Assembly: GCA_037127255.1 (NCBI GenBank)
Contig: JBANSL010000004.1
Coordinates: 27,039,967 to 27,103,966 of the forward strand
Length of the DNA: 64,000 nucleotides
From: Persicaria tinctoria
Lineage: Eukaryota > Streptophyta > Magnoliopsida > Caryophyllales > Polygonaceae
Direction: 5' to 3'
In this document: piece after piece, positions 11,654 through 22,249 of the stretch
Numbering within the stretch: the stretch's first letter is position 1
Layout: each line of letters begins with the position of its first letter
Notes under the pieces: model-generated
What the model saw: only the letters and a program-made list of their open reading frames with translations
What the model was told of the DNA's origin: nothing
Databases searched by the model: none
Made by a program: the position numbers and the translations under genes

Positions 11654-11808
11654 TTTGCTTGATTGATGTCTTCGTAACCTGGAAAAAAATCGTTCAATTT
11701 ATGTATCATAGGGCACTAGAGAAATATTAGTAGAATGGGTGTGAGCCATACAATATTATATAGTTACACAAAAAGCATACGAGTTACGTTTATTCAAAAA
11801 CTCGGCAC

Positions 11809-11826
11809 TCCCCGACAACGACGCCA
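11809..11826 (-). promoter_or_regulatory. Primer-binding site of Q1, tRNA-Asp type
   Basis: The minus strand reads TGGCGTCGTTGTCGGGGA, the Athila-type site complementary to tRNA-Asp with two changes from the usual TGGCGCCGTTGCCGGGGA. Confidence 0.75.
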
Positions 11827-12540
11827 AGAGTTTTGTGCGTGCTAGAATGTCGTGTGTTCTAACACCCCAAATGCAAATTCTATGCTTTCAACTAATAACG
11901 AGTATTAGAAGCAAGTACAGGTCGATTCCACAGAGAATGCGTGCGACTTTGGCTAAATGTAGTAACTAAGTGATCAGTTAGTAATAAGAGTACTAGTAGT
12001 AGTAACGATGAACGGAAAACAGTAAATAAAGGAATATAGTTCCACTTATATTCCCAAAATTGGTAAATCCATGATCATCCGGATGTTTGGTTATGCTTGG
12101 CTATCTTAGTGTCGCTGTGTTCAGAAAGTTATATAGCTTCCTATCAACTCTTTAAAGTGTTGCATGGAGTTTGAGAAGCAATAAGTCCCTAATCACATAA
12201 ACATATAATTCATGTAATTCTTGCATAGTCAATGTGTCACCTCGTTGTCAATCCAACTATCGCATCCGCTAAGAATAACATTAAACTATATGTCATTACC
12301 CTTTCATATTCATGAATACCAACCTATTCATTAAGATATGTTTGCTTATATGTCGGAGTAAGGCCCACAATAGTGGATTTAGCTAGAGTCACTTAGCATG
12401 TTGTTTACCTATCTTAGTGGCAAATTAAGACACGAGAGTTGTATTTATAGGCATAGGAGATCCTAGGGGTCGGAGATCTTAAGGTGGAAACAAAGCACAA
12501 TAAGCCAGATTCACCCTCGGAGATAATCTTCCGGAATGTG

Positions 12541-12708
12541 CATAAGCGGGCGCCGACAGGGTATCGTCGGGTGCCAATCTCGTGTCTCCCACGGAAGCCT
12601 TCAGCGGATGCTGAGAGCCGGCGGCATAAGCGGGCGCCGACAGGGTATCGACGGGTGCCAATCTCGTGTCTCCCACGAAAGCCTCCAGCGGATGCTGAGA
12701 GTCGGAGG
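12541..12708 (-). repeat. 84-bp tandem duplication in Q1 5' LTR
   Basis: CATAAGCGGGCGCCGACAGG begins at 12541 and again at 12625. The 3' LTR has a single diverged copy near 7627, so the duplication arose after the LTRs separated, or was lost from the 3' LTR. Confidence 0.85.
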
Positions 12709-12781
12709 CGCCCGTCCCTAGCCGTGGGCGCCGCCTTTGATGTCTTGACATTTCTTCGACTTTCTTTCTTGTCTTGCTTCC

Positions 12782-14248
12782 TGACGAGAGGGTTTCTCAA
12801 CCAAATAAATTTATAGTCAAGACCTCGCTATAGGATAGTGGAGTCAGGTTCCCTCTTAGGAGAGAAGTCAGCGGTTCTAGGTTTAGTAGGTTTAGGGGTT
12901 CGGGAATAGCGGGAAAAGGGGATGAGGGTTGTTGTCAACGTCGGCTAGGATGGGTCGATGTCGAGGGATGGATAGGGAATGGTGGTTGGTGTCAGGTAAA
13001 ATCTGTGCAGAATGTAAATAAAGCAATAAAGTAATAAAGGTGCAAACTTACAAGGTAAGGGATCACCGCAACGATAATCAAACACATAAAAGATAAGATA
13101 GAATAGTTATGTAATCACATCAAAGGAGTAAGCTTTCACCTTTTCCAACAATTGGGTAACCCTTTCAAGTAACCCTAATTATATCTACCAATTTTATGTT
13201 TAGAATTCAAGTTGTTAACATGAATCTCTATTCATTCGAGTAGACAATAAACATATAAAAGGCAGTGGATGATCAAAACACAATAAAGGTCGAATCTTTA
13301 CCTCAAACATGCATGGCTATGGTCGGGCTCACCCCGACCCTAGAAGAAGGAAATTAGAAAGCAAACATCATAAAAGAAACTAACTTTAACATTAAAAATA
13401 AAACTTAAACTTACAAAACATTCCAAACGTTCCGAAGGAACAACTATATCTATATCTAAATCTATTTATCTAATAACATAAGATAAAGTTTAATTGATAA
13501 AAAGAAATAAATCTATAAGGAAATTATATCTAAAGTGTATAAATCCTCTTTCTCTTGATAGATCTTGATGTGGATGGATAGGATTCCACATATCTTCTCT
13601 TGCAAGTATTCTATCTTCTCGGCACACACTCGATTTCAGACTCGGACTCGACTAGATTGTCCTCGACGTCGACCTAGTTTTCTCGACGTCGAGTAGAATT
13701 CTTCTCCCGGGGTTGTAATCAAGCTCGGCTAGGATCTGGGCTCGTCGACTTTAATCGACATCGATCAAGTTTGGTCTATGTTTCTCCAGTGGCTCTGCTC
13801 CACTCCGTGTAACTCTCTAGCTCCTGGTGTACTCGATCTCGACCAAGTTTGGTCGACGTCGAGTAGAACTGGTTCGCTCTCTGCATTCTGCAATGTTATT
13901 GAAACACACTTTCCCGAGTCCTCGTTTGTCGGATTGATGCATATGAGCATGCGCTGGAAAGATCTTTTCGAGGGCTATTGAAGACATCAAAGCTTGATTC
14001 AGAATGTTAAATGGTGAAAAAATGGCATTTTCTCCAGCTGCATCATCCTTAGCTTCTTCATGACTTTCCTTTATGCTCCAAAGTGCGTTCGATTTCTGTG
14101 AAATATAACAAAACTTATTTAGACCTCCATAATTGGCAAATAAACATATACTACACATATTCTGTATTATTTTAACCCAAATGCATCAAATGCATGCAGA
14201 AATCGATATAAAAGTAAGTGTAAAACATGACAAACTAGGCTCACAACA
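12782..14248 (-). repeat. 3' LTR of F, promoter segment deleted
   Basis: It aligns with the 5' LTR but lacks about 125 bp corresponding to 19719-19843, which holds a CT microsatellite and the TATA box. It carries four TCGAYRTCGA palindromes (about 13671, 13683, 13757 and 13855). The junction lies near 13432. Confidence 0.75.
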
Positions 14249-15570
14249 AACACCCCATACTTAAGCTTGCTTGTCCTCAAGCAATACTTTTAATTGTCAT
14301 CCAGGGGAAGAAATCAAACTCTCAACATCTTAGATTCATTCTCATATGTCCCTGTAATCAATTACCGTTATCGAAAAGGTACTTATGTCAAACATCCATG
14401 CATGTGCAATAAAAAGCAACATCTACTCACAAAAGGAGGGTTATGCAAAACAATTAATTCGTGACAAAGCATTAATAATCAAGAGGACTTTAATTTAAGC
14501 TCAATAAGGAGTAGACTGGTAAAAGGCAAAAGGTGGGCAATTTTTCGCAATGTGGTGCTAATGATCCGGGGAAATGGAGTATTTCCAAACTGAATTTCCA
14601 CATTCCTTCTTCCTTTAATATTTCACACTTACGCTCGATGCTTTTTTTTTTCAATAATATGCTTTTACCTCTCTAACCTCAGCACTGCCTTCTCGCGAGT
14701 CGCAAACATTGGTGTCATGAATGGCCCCGGATACTTAATGCTTTGGACTCCTCACCTGTGTGTCCCATCTCGCCGAACTATTATCTCAACGAGCAGGGTC
14801 GATCAACCTCTATCTCCTGAGGTGATTGGATTTTATTTCACTCATTAAAATTTCCATAATCTTTTTTTCAATTTCCTGCCAAACTCCTATAATGATAATA
14901 ACAACACAATAACCATATAGTAATCTCCAAAATGTAACATCATTCTCAACATAATCTCCGGATAAGGTAAAGAATGAGCAATATTTGGAACATGTTGAGC
15001 AAATATGAAATAAGGCATAATATTCCTTTTGTGATGCATAACCATAGGTAAGGCTAAGGATATCAAAATATGAGCATTATATGGAAACATAAAGTCCTCC
15101 ATCCTTTTATCATGCAACATGTCAAAAGCAACATCAAATTTTACCTCATTTCATGGTTTTCATCAAAATATGCACTTCACTGTGACTTCCCTTTACTAGG
15201 CAATTTCATGCTATATCTCTAATGAATCCAATTTTGCATCGTCGAGTTCAATATAACTTCCATGACACTAATAAAAAAATTTCAATGGTGGTGTTTTTTC
15301 AATACTTTGGAAAACATGCATATAAGCACATAGATATCAAATATGAATTCCAAAGTAGCCATGTATAAGCAATTCAAGAAATAAATTCTCAATATGCACA
15401 CATATTGTCAAATAAATTCAAATATGCACAAAGTAAGCCCTTCCCCCACCCCATACTTAAACATTACAGTGTCCTCACTGTATATAAAAAATAAGGGTAA
15501 AGAAAGAAACTCACTGGACAGGTGTGCTGATCGTCGGAATCGAGTGATGATGTTGCTGCATAAGTGGTTG
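14249..15570. other. F internal 3' region, no gene
   Basis: It is homologous by eye to the reverse complement of 22300-23534 in element G. On the minus strand AAGTATGGGGTGTT just before the 3' LTR is the probable polypurine tract. No supported coding frame. Confidence 0.5.
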
Positions 15571-15725
15571 ATCTTGAGGAAGAGTAGTCGACGTCGACTA
15601 CAGCTACTCGACATCGAGTACAGTGAAAGCCTCCAGGGTGATCCTTGTCGACCACATGCTCGTTTCCTCGTGATGGGTAGTCGACGTCGAGTAGAGTACT
15701 CGACGTCGAGTACTTCTGCATCGTC
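15571..15725. repeat. Cluster of four TCGAYRTCGA palindromes in F internal region
   Basis: Exact copies lie near 15588, 15608, 15682 and 15698. The first extends to an 18-bp palindrome (GTAGTCGACGTCGACTAC) and the last to a 20-bp one. Confidence 0.8.
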
Positions 15726-16019
15726 TTTTACCTGCAAAACATGTTAGGAAGAAAATATCCACAATAGAAAATCCAAAAACAATATTTAAAACAAAAACAA
15801 ACAGTGTCTAAAACTCCAAAAAAATAAGAAATAGCGGGTTGCCTCCCTTAAGCGCTAAATTTTAACTCTTTAGCTTGACCTACATCCCTTTAAGCATTAG
15901 CCTGGCTCATCTTTGTCCGGAGGTATAGGTGGATCTGGTGGTTCCTCCGGTGGTGGGAAGTGTGGGATGTCATCCGGGGGCATCGTGTGAAGAAGCTTGA
16001 ATCTCCCCGAGTGAACGGT

Positions 16020-16625
16020 TCATGGCTCCACCCATTCATCTTCCCTAGCTCCAGCTAGCATATATGAAGGAAGATATAAAGAAAATTCACATACCTCATA
16101 ATTTTCTCTCTTCCGCTTCATATGTTGACTTGGTTGTGTATCTCCACCACAGTAGAACGGTGGAACGGGAAGAGATATTTCCTCCTCATCCCGCGGAGCT
16201 TCATGCCACCTTGCTAGGACCCCATACTTGAATACGAACATCGGTTTCTCAAAATCGTCGGGGATGGCGTTCACCTTGTAAGGTAAAAGTGACCTTGGAA
16301 CACCCTGGGCAACAATGTCCGCTTTCATCTCTTCTAGTGCTATTTCGTCTTGGTATCCTTCATATGATTCATGAACAATATGTAGCAAAGTAGGAATGAA
16401 ATTCGAGGAAGGACATACTTGGTTGTCGACATCGAGTGGGTCAATTGGCTCGCCGGGAGGAGGGCATGGTCCTTTAGACTGAATGGAAGCCTCAAGCCTT
16501 CGAATTTCGTCTTCTAGCCGGGCTATTTTCCTTAATCGTGCCTCCTCCATTGCAAGCCTATTTCTCCGTCTCAAATCTTGGAACCATTCTTCCCATTCGG
16601 GATTCCCTTCGACAAAGTCTTCCAT
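16020..16625 (-). CDS. Unknown 201-residue protein, sole intact ORF of element F
   Basis: It opens at the ATG ending at 16625, about 170 bp after the primer-binding site, so it occupies the gag position. Residues 8-50 (EWEEWFQDLRRRNRLAMEEA and following) look like a coiled coil. Residues 50-75 are Pro-rich; a folded-looking middle (FIPTLLHIVHESYEGYQDEI) and a Lys/Arg patch (MKRKRENYE, about 169) follow. There is no zinc knuckle or Athila gag motif. A TCGACATCGA palindrome lies inside the coding sequence (about 16428). It stays open although the element lacks pol and has a decayed 3' LTR. It could be a replaced gag or a captured host fragment. Function unknown. Confidence 0.45.
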   Translation of the reverse strand: MEDFVEGNPEWEEWFQDLRRRNRLAMEEARLRKIARLEDEIRRLEASIQSKGPCPPPGEPIDPLDVDNQVCPSSNFIPTLLHIVHESYEGYQDEIALEEMKADIVAQGVPRSLLPYKVNAIPDDFEKPMFVFKYGVLARWHEAPRDEEEISLPVPPFYCGGDTQPSQHMKRKRENYEVCEFSLYLPSYMLAGAREDEWVEP

Positions 16626-16797
16626 CTTTGTACCTAAGATCTGAAATCAAAATCAATAAAGCACGAATTAGTAGCAAAAGCTTGCCACCTAGTTGGTATC
16701 GGTGAGGCGGGTGGTGGTAGGGTATGTGATAGTAACATTAAAAAGGGATGGGCTATCCTAAACCTTAAACACAACTAAGTTAGGTGCGATTGATCTC

Positions 16798-16815
16798 TCC
16801 CCGGCAACGGCGCCA
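16798..16815 (-). promoter_or_regulatory. Primer-binding site of F, tRNA-Asp type
   Basis: The minus strand reads TGGCGCCGTTGCCGGGGA, the standard Athila site complementary to tRNA-Asp, three bases from the LTR edge. Confidence 0.85.
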
Positions 16816-17046
16816 ATTTCACGAGAGGGTTTCTCGACCAAATAAATTTATAGTCAAGACCCCGCTATATAGGGGTGGGCAACCGGTCTGGACCGGACCG
16901 AACATTCCGGTCCCGGTCCGATCCGATGGACCGGAATTTTCGGAAACTTGGACCGCGGATCGGACTGGGACCGATAAATATGGTCCTGGGTTTTCCGGTC
17001 CGCGGACCGTAAAGACCGTTTGGACCGTTTGTACCACAACTTTTTT

Positions 17047-17866
17047 TATATAAACTTTTTTTCCCCTCGAACCGTCGAACAGCATGAGAGCCGAGGGCCA
17101 AAGGCTGCTGTATTTTACAGTAGCTGTTTTACAGTAGCTGTTTTACAACAGCCCTAACCCCAACTTGTTTACAACATCCCCAACCCTAACATGTTTACAG
17201 CAGCCCCAATCTGTTGGAATTACAGCAGCTTCCATTCAATTTTACAGCAGTTGTTTACACTTACAGCAGCCCTAACCTGTTCATATTTCTGTAATCTGTA
17301 AAGCCCTATAAATTGAAAATAAATTCATTCATGATTGATGATTCATGCATGATCAAATCCACACAAAAATACAATGTTTAAAAGTTAAAACAACAAATCA
17401 ATTCTCAACATGCAAAGTTTAAACTTAAAACAAACATATCCATAAAATAAAAGTTTTCACTTATATAAACTTTTTTCCCCCTCGAACCGTCGAACAGCAT
17501 GACAGCCGAGGGCCAAAGGCTGCTGTATTTTACAGTAGTTGTTTTACAGCAGCCCTAACCCCAACCTGTTTACAACATCCCCAACCCTAACATGTTTACA
17601 GCAGCCCCAATCTGTTGGAATTACAGCAGCTTCCATTCAATTTTACAGCAGCTGTTTACACTTACAGCAGCCCTAACCTGTTCATATTTCTGTAATCTGT
17701 AAAGCCCTATAAATTGAAAATAAATTCATTCATGATTGATGATTCATGCATGATCAAATCCACACAAAAATACAATGTTTAAAAGTTAAAACAACAAATC
17801 AATTCTCAACATGCAAAGTTTAAACTTAAAACAAACACATCCATAAAATAAAAGTTTACACTTAAA
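17047..17866 (+). repeat. 415-bp tandem duplication
   Basis: The block with CCCCTCGAACCGTCGAACAG at 17063 recurs from 17478, offset 415 bp, and the match continues to about 17866. Both copies hold several TTTACAGCAGC motifs. The first copy has a short extra repeat near 17118-17142. Confidence 0.85.
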
Positions 17867-18316
17867 AGCAAATGTTGAAAGTTGTAATCAACTACTCATC
17901 CATTATCTTGCCATCTTGCCTTGAGTTCTTGTGTGAGAACACCTAGAAGGTAAAGCAAACAAACATTAAATAAATTATGATAACAAATGAGCACAAATGT
18001 AAAGTATTTAAAGTTTTGTTACCTTCTCGTCAAGACCATTACACATCTATTTAAACAAATAAGAGATTATCATGAAATCATTCTATGCCACAAATATAAT
18101 ACATTCCAAACAAAAATAATCCCTCTCACTTACGTTGCATGAATGTTTTGAAGAAATTTCCATGGATATCGAATTACTCAAAATTCGGTTAAAAAAAAAA
18201 AAAAAAGTCCTTTCATCTCATTCATAGTTGCAAGTAATGTTGGCCAAATTGAATCTACTCAATCTAGCCTTACTTTAATTGTTTCAAATTAACAAACCAA
18301 ATTAAAGCAAGAATCA

Positions 18317-18440
18317 ATGGCAACTCCATTTCCTACAAGTTTTGCTCTCTTAGTTGGAGTGGCTTTCTTCGTAGCTTACGCAACTGATCCCAACCAGCTC
18401 GACGATTTCTGTGTTGCCCCTAACGATCCCAACACTGCTG
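18317..18440 (+). pseudogene. Germin-like protein first exon fragment (captured)
   Basis: The ATG at 18317 opens a signal-peptide-like stretch (PFPTSFALLVGVAFFVAYA). It is followed by the mature N-terminus typical of germin-like proteins (DPNQLDDFCVAPNDPNTAG), with the expected early Cys. The frame meets a GTAAGT donor at 18441, the position where many germin-like genes have their first intron, and a stop soon after. The cupin barrel with the metal-binding His/Glu residues is absent. Full proteins are about 210-225 residues, secreted cell-wall oligomers; only about 41 residues remain. About 100 bp of upstream sequence may be the original promoter. It lies inside the hAT-like insert and so looks captured. 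Confidence 0.7.
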
Positions 18441-20923
18441 GTAAGTAGCAGTTACCAGTGAATTGGCTTTACTTTACTATGTTTCTTCATTAGCCCGATA
18501 TGTTAATTAATTGGGAAAAAAATCTCATTCAAGTGTTTTTACAATATTTTTCAAAGATTTTGTAACTTTGATAAAGGCAGACAAAAAAAATTCACAAAGA
18601 AATTTCAGTAACTCTCATCGGCGATAAGAGGTACGGTGTTGACTTTCAATGTACAAAGCCTAGAATAAAATTAACATTGACATTTCTCTAACCCTTACCT
18701 TTAAAATCGCATCTAGATCTAAATATTACAAAATATAAATTGAAATTTCTTAACCTAGATTTAAAATTGGGAGAAGATTGTTCAATCTTAGGCTAGAATA
18801 TGTATAATTTCTACAAATCTATACTAAAATCAACATTAATATGTCAAAATATACATAAAAACCTAGATCTATAATTGAAATTCAAAGAGGGGCGGATGAC
18901 TTATTGAGACAGGAGAGTAGGAGACCCGCCGAGAACGAGAGCCGAGAACAGAGGGCCGATAAGCGGCGTAGCCGGCGTACTAGGCGTAGGCGGCCGAGAA
19001 CAGAGGAACGAGAAGGCGAGAACTGTGAAGTCGATACTCGAGTCTATAGAGAAATGAAATGCAGAGAAAGAGAGTGAAACGTACTAAGCGAGTAAGCGGT
19101 AGGCGGCGGCGCACTGGCGTAGTTCCTTTAGGTCTTTCTTATGAGAGAAGTCAGCGGTTCTAGGTTTAGTTGGTTTAGGGGTTCGTGAATAGCGGGAAAA
19201 GGTGATGAGGGTTGATGTCGATGTCGGCTAGAATAGGTCGAAGTCGAGGGATGGATAGCGAATGGTGGTGGTTGGTGTCGGGTAAAATCTGTGCAGAATG
19301 TAAATAAATAAATAAAGTAATAAAGGTGCAAACTTCCAAGGTAAGGGATCACCGCAACGATAATCAAACACATAAAAGATAAGATAGAATAGTTATGTAA
19401 TCACATCAAAGGAGTAAGCTTTCACCTTTTCCAACAATTGGATAACCCTTTCAAGTAACCCTAATTGTATCTACCAATTTTATGTTTAGAATTCAAGTTG
19501 TTAACATGAATCTCTATTCTTTCGAGTAGGCAATAAACATATAAAATGCAGTGGATGATCAAAACACAATAAAGGTCGAATCTTTACCTCAAACATGCAT
19601 TGCTATCGTCGGGCTCACCGCGGCCCTAGAAGAAGGAAATTAAAAAGCAAACATCATAAAAGAAACTAACTTTAACATTAAAAATAAAACTTAAACTTAC
19701 AAAACCTTCCAAACGTTCATCCTCCTTCTCTCTCTCTCTCTCTCTCTCTCTCCTCTCTCCTTGCGCCCGAAGAAGACTTGGCTTGAATGCCTGAAAATCA
19801 GCCCCCTAGGGTCTTATTTATAGTGCTCCATCTAACTATTTTAGGAAGGAACAACTATATCTATATTTAAATCTATTTATCTAATAACATAAGACAAAGT
19901 TTAATTGATAAAAGGAAATAAATCTATAAGGAAACTATATCTAAAGTGTATAAATCCTTTTTCTCTTAATAGATCTTGATGTGGATGGATAGAATTCCAC
20001 ATATCTTCTCTTGCAAGTATTCTATCTTCTCGGCACACACTCAATTTCAGACTCAGACTTGACTGGATTGTCCTCGACGTCGACCATGTTTCCTCGACAT
20101 CAAGTAGAATTCTTATCCCGGGGTTGTAATCGAGCTCGGCTAGGATCTGGGTTCGTCGACTTTACTCGACATCGATCAAGTTTGGTCGACGTCGACCAAG
20201 ATTGTTTTGCTCGAGTGGCTCTGCTCGACTCCGTGTAACTCTCTGGCTTCTGGTGTACTCGATCTCGACTAAGTTTGGTCGACGTCGAGTAGAACTGGTT
20301 TGCTCTCAGCATTCTGCTCTGTTCTTGAAACGCACTTTCTCGAGTCCTCGTTTGTCGGATTGACGCATAAGAGCATGCGTTGGAAATCTCTTTTCGAGGG
20401 ATACAACTCTCATGAAGACATCAAAGCTTGATTCAGAATGATGAATGGTGAAAATATGGCGTTTTCTCCAACTACACCATCCTTAGCTTCTTCATGACTT
20501 TCCTTTAAGCTCCACAGTGCGTCCGATTTCTGCGAACTATAAAAAAACTTATGTAGACCTCCATTATTGGAAAATAAACATATACTAAACATATTCTGTA
20601 TTATTTTAACCCAGATGCATGAAATGCAGGCAGAAATCGTTATAAAAGTAAGTGTAAAACATGGCAAACTAGGCTCACAACACTTGCTTCGTCTTTTATC
20701 TTCTTCTTTGACTATTCCTTAATCTTCCAAGGCTTCGTATTTAGCTTTCCTCTTCTCCTTTATCTTGATTTATAAGAATTTGCATAAATAGGTATAAAAT
20801 GCGCATATTCTTAACTTTGCAACTTTGAAGACGATGAATATATTGTATGCTAAAAACCTAACTAAACCCAGCCCAAATGACTTGAGAATGACGTAAAATG
20901 CATATACAAATCATGCATTATCA

Positions 20924-21037
20924 ACACATCACCTCCACTAGCTTGTATCGTTGATGGTATTCCGCTCTTTGTCTAGCAAAGCTTGATAAAGATAGAGGAA
21001 ACCATCGTCGTCTACAATTCCATATTGTGGACAACTA
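20924..21037 (-). pseudogene. Q2 internal fragment between Q1 and G
   Basis: It aligns with Q1 11095-11215 inside the gag region. Its last five bases, AACTA (21033-21037), are the target duplication of element G. Confidence 0.6.
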
Positions 21038-21665
21038 ATGTGCGCATATTTTGCCATTTTTTACATAAACTTTTATATCAATTTCTGTATGCATTTCATA
21101 TCATTGGGTTAGAATTATACAGAATCTATGTAGTTTATGGTTATTTTCCAATTAAGCAAGAGCCTCTATCTTCATATTTGTTTATAACGAAAGTTTTTTG
21201 ATGAAAATGAATGATCTTTTATACCTTTAGCATGATTCTTATATGGTTATTGGTGTGGTATTGAAACCCCAATTCTGGAAGATTTTATATTATTGAATTC
21301 AACTCCATCAATTTTGTGTTTTCTTTGTATTTTTATTTCATCAAAAGGTACGGTTTTTATCGTCACTGACTACTCGAGATCGACAGCACCCTAGTCGACG
21401 TCGAGTACCCACCTACTCGACATCGACTTCTTTTGGTCTTCTGTTGTACAGCTGCAGGTTAACTCGATGGTAGTAGTCGATATCGAGTACTTTTACTCGA
21501 CATCGAGTACTCTTCTAGTCAATTCAGAGAGCAATTTGGAACAAGAAAGGTGAGCGCTGCCACGCTTCCTCGTGGATACGATCCTGAATACCCTACCACT
21601 ACAACGGGAGGGTTTCTTGTATTTTATTTGCTTGGATAGGGAGTTGGTTTGCTTCATATAGTCCC
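21038..21665 (+). repeat. 5' LTR of G, with central and 3'-end deletions
   Basis: Its beginning matches 23539-23650 and then jumps near 21142 to sequence matching 24745 onward, so about 1.1 kb including the TATA box is gone. The final 40 bp and the primer-binding site are also missing. Confidence 0.7.
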
Positions 21666-21863
21666 AGCAACTCGACTTCTCCTCCTCTGTCAAGGAAGAC
21701 ACCAAACAAACAATGTTACTCGACGTCGACTAGTTCTACACGACGTCGACTAGATTCAGAGGTTCTCAATAACGATTCTGAGAAGGCAATCCGAGGTAAA
21801 GACATCTCTTCCCCGATTTCAATTAAAGATCTATCTATACATGAAAGAGGTTTTCCTTGGTAT

Positions 21864-22088
21864 GTGCGCTTATGCAGGGTTTCTAATGACGAGCTGAAAC
21901 AATATGAAGTAGGAGACAAGGTGTATATCTCCAAACAAAAGAATAATTGGTTCCCCAACAAATTCAACCATAATAAGATGCGACCTTTCACGGTGCATAA
22001 GATCCATTCCGGAGGATTACAGCTGATGGACAAGAATGGAGTCTTATTTAACGCCCAAGCCACATGGGCGCTGCAAATGCCACCTTGA
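21864..22088 (+). pseudogene. C-terminal end of Athila-type pol (integrase tail)
   Basis: The 75-codon frame contains QYEVGDKVYISKQKNNWFPN and MRPFTVHKIHSGGLQLMDKN. This fits the conserved Athila post-integrase segment (pattern: VGDKV, then 'F..K....W.GPF.V', then 'G..L.D..G..F'), with the usual W of WxGPF changed to M. It opens with GTG and has no own start, so it is a relic left by deletion of gag and most of pol. The stop at 22086 is probably the original end. Palindrome clusters flank it at 21718-21755 and 22179-22230. Confidence 0.65.
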
Positions 22089-22249
22089 GCGGAAACGGAA
22101 GAATTCGACCTAGCGACTATAAAACTAAAGCATAGGAGCCTATGATCTACTCTAGTTCACACCCTGAGGCCACCGTACACTCGATGTCGAGTAGAGAGTG
22201 GTTGATGTCGACTACTCTACTCGATATCGACCACTCTCCAACAACTTTC

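Larger units (their letters stand above)
16870..19118 (+). mobile_element. hAT-like insertion carrying a germin-like exon (right end uncertain)
   Basis: It starts TAGGGGTGGGCAACCGG, typical of plant hAT termini, followed by about 150 bp dense in GGACCG/CGGTCC motifs like hAT subterminal repeats. The rest is a 415-bp duplication, AT-rich DNA, a germin-like first exon, and a purine-rich GAGAACGAGAGCCG segment (18890-19110). The left edge is clear from comparison with the other LTR of F. No matching terminal repeat or 8-bp target duplication is seen at the right end, so the boundary is inferred and it may be a composite. No transposase is present. Confidence 0.5.
12782..20682 (-). mobile_element. 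F: Athila-like non-autonomous LTR element with palindrome-rich LTRs
   Basis: The 3' LTR is 12782-14248, the internal region 14249-16818 and the 5' LTR 16819-20682. In element direction the LTR starts TGTTGTGAGCCTAG and ends CCTCTCGTCA; the 5' copy has the last CA changed to GA. The flanks are CTTCC (12777-12781) and CTTGC (20683-20687), an imperfect 5-bp target duplication in Q1's LTR. The internal region carries one unknown ORF and no pol. Confidence 0.75.
16819..20682 (-). repeat. 5' LTR of F, split by a 2.2-kb hAT-like insertion
   Basis: The LTR parts are 16819-16869 and about 19119-20682. A TATA box (complement of 19815-19822) lies beside a (CT)n run (19730-19753). Four palindromes lie at about 20072, 20164, 20189 and 20278. 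Confidence 0.75.
6654..20923 (-). mobile_element. Q1: non-autonomous Athila-like LTR element
   Basis: The 3' LTR is 6654-8015, the internal region 8016-11833, the primer-binding site 11809-11826 and the 5' LTR 11834-20923, which is split by element F. Both LTRs end, on the plus strand, with the same CATGCATTATCA. The LTRs share long stretches (for example 6663-6770 with 11843-11950). The internal region holds a decayed Athila-type gag and one other ORF but no protease, reverse transcriptase or integrase. No target-site duplication is evident. Confidence 0.7.
11834..20923 (-). repeat. 5' LTR of Q1, split by element F
   Basis: The LTR parts are 11834-12781 and 20683-20923, together about 1.19 kb. 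The join is supported by the 3' LTR, where the sequence corresponding to both flanks runs on continuously near 7780. Confidence 0.7.

Noticed and set aside
12414..12816. Repeated Gly/Arg-rich frames in the Q1 LTR
   Set aside because: Generated by the 84-bp tandem duplication of a GC-rich LTR segment (84 is a multiple of three, so both strands stay open).
15394..15747. Open frames on both strands with repeated Ser-Thr-Ser or Val-Asp-Val motifs
   Set aside because: Created by the TCGAYRTCGA palindromes, which read the same way on both strands.
16784..17101. Several overlapping open frames on both strands rich in Arg, Gly, Pro and Val
   Set aside because: They arise from the repetitive GGACCG/CGGTCC subterminal DNA of the hAT-like insert; no domain and no consistent frame.
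20011..20312. Small frames in the 5' LTR of F
   Set aside because: Palindrome-driven frames inside an LTR with no homolog in the 3' LTR frame.
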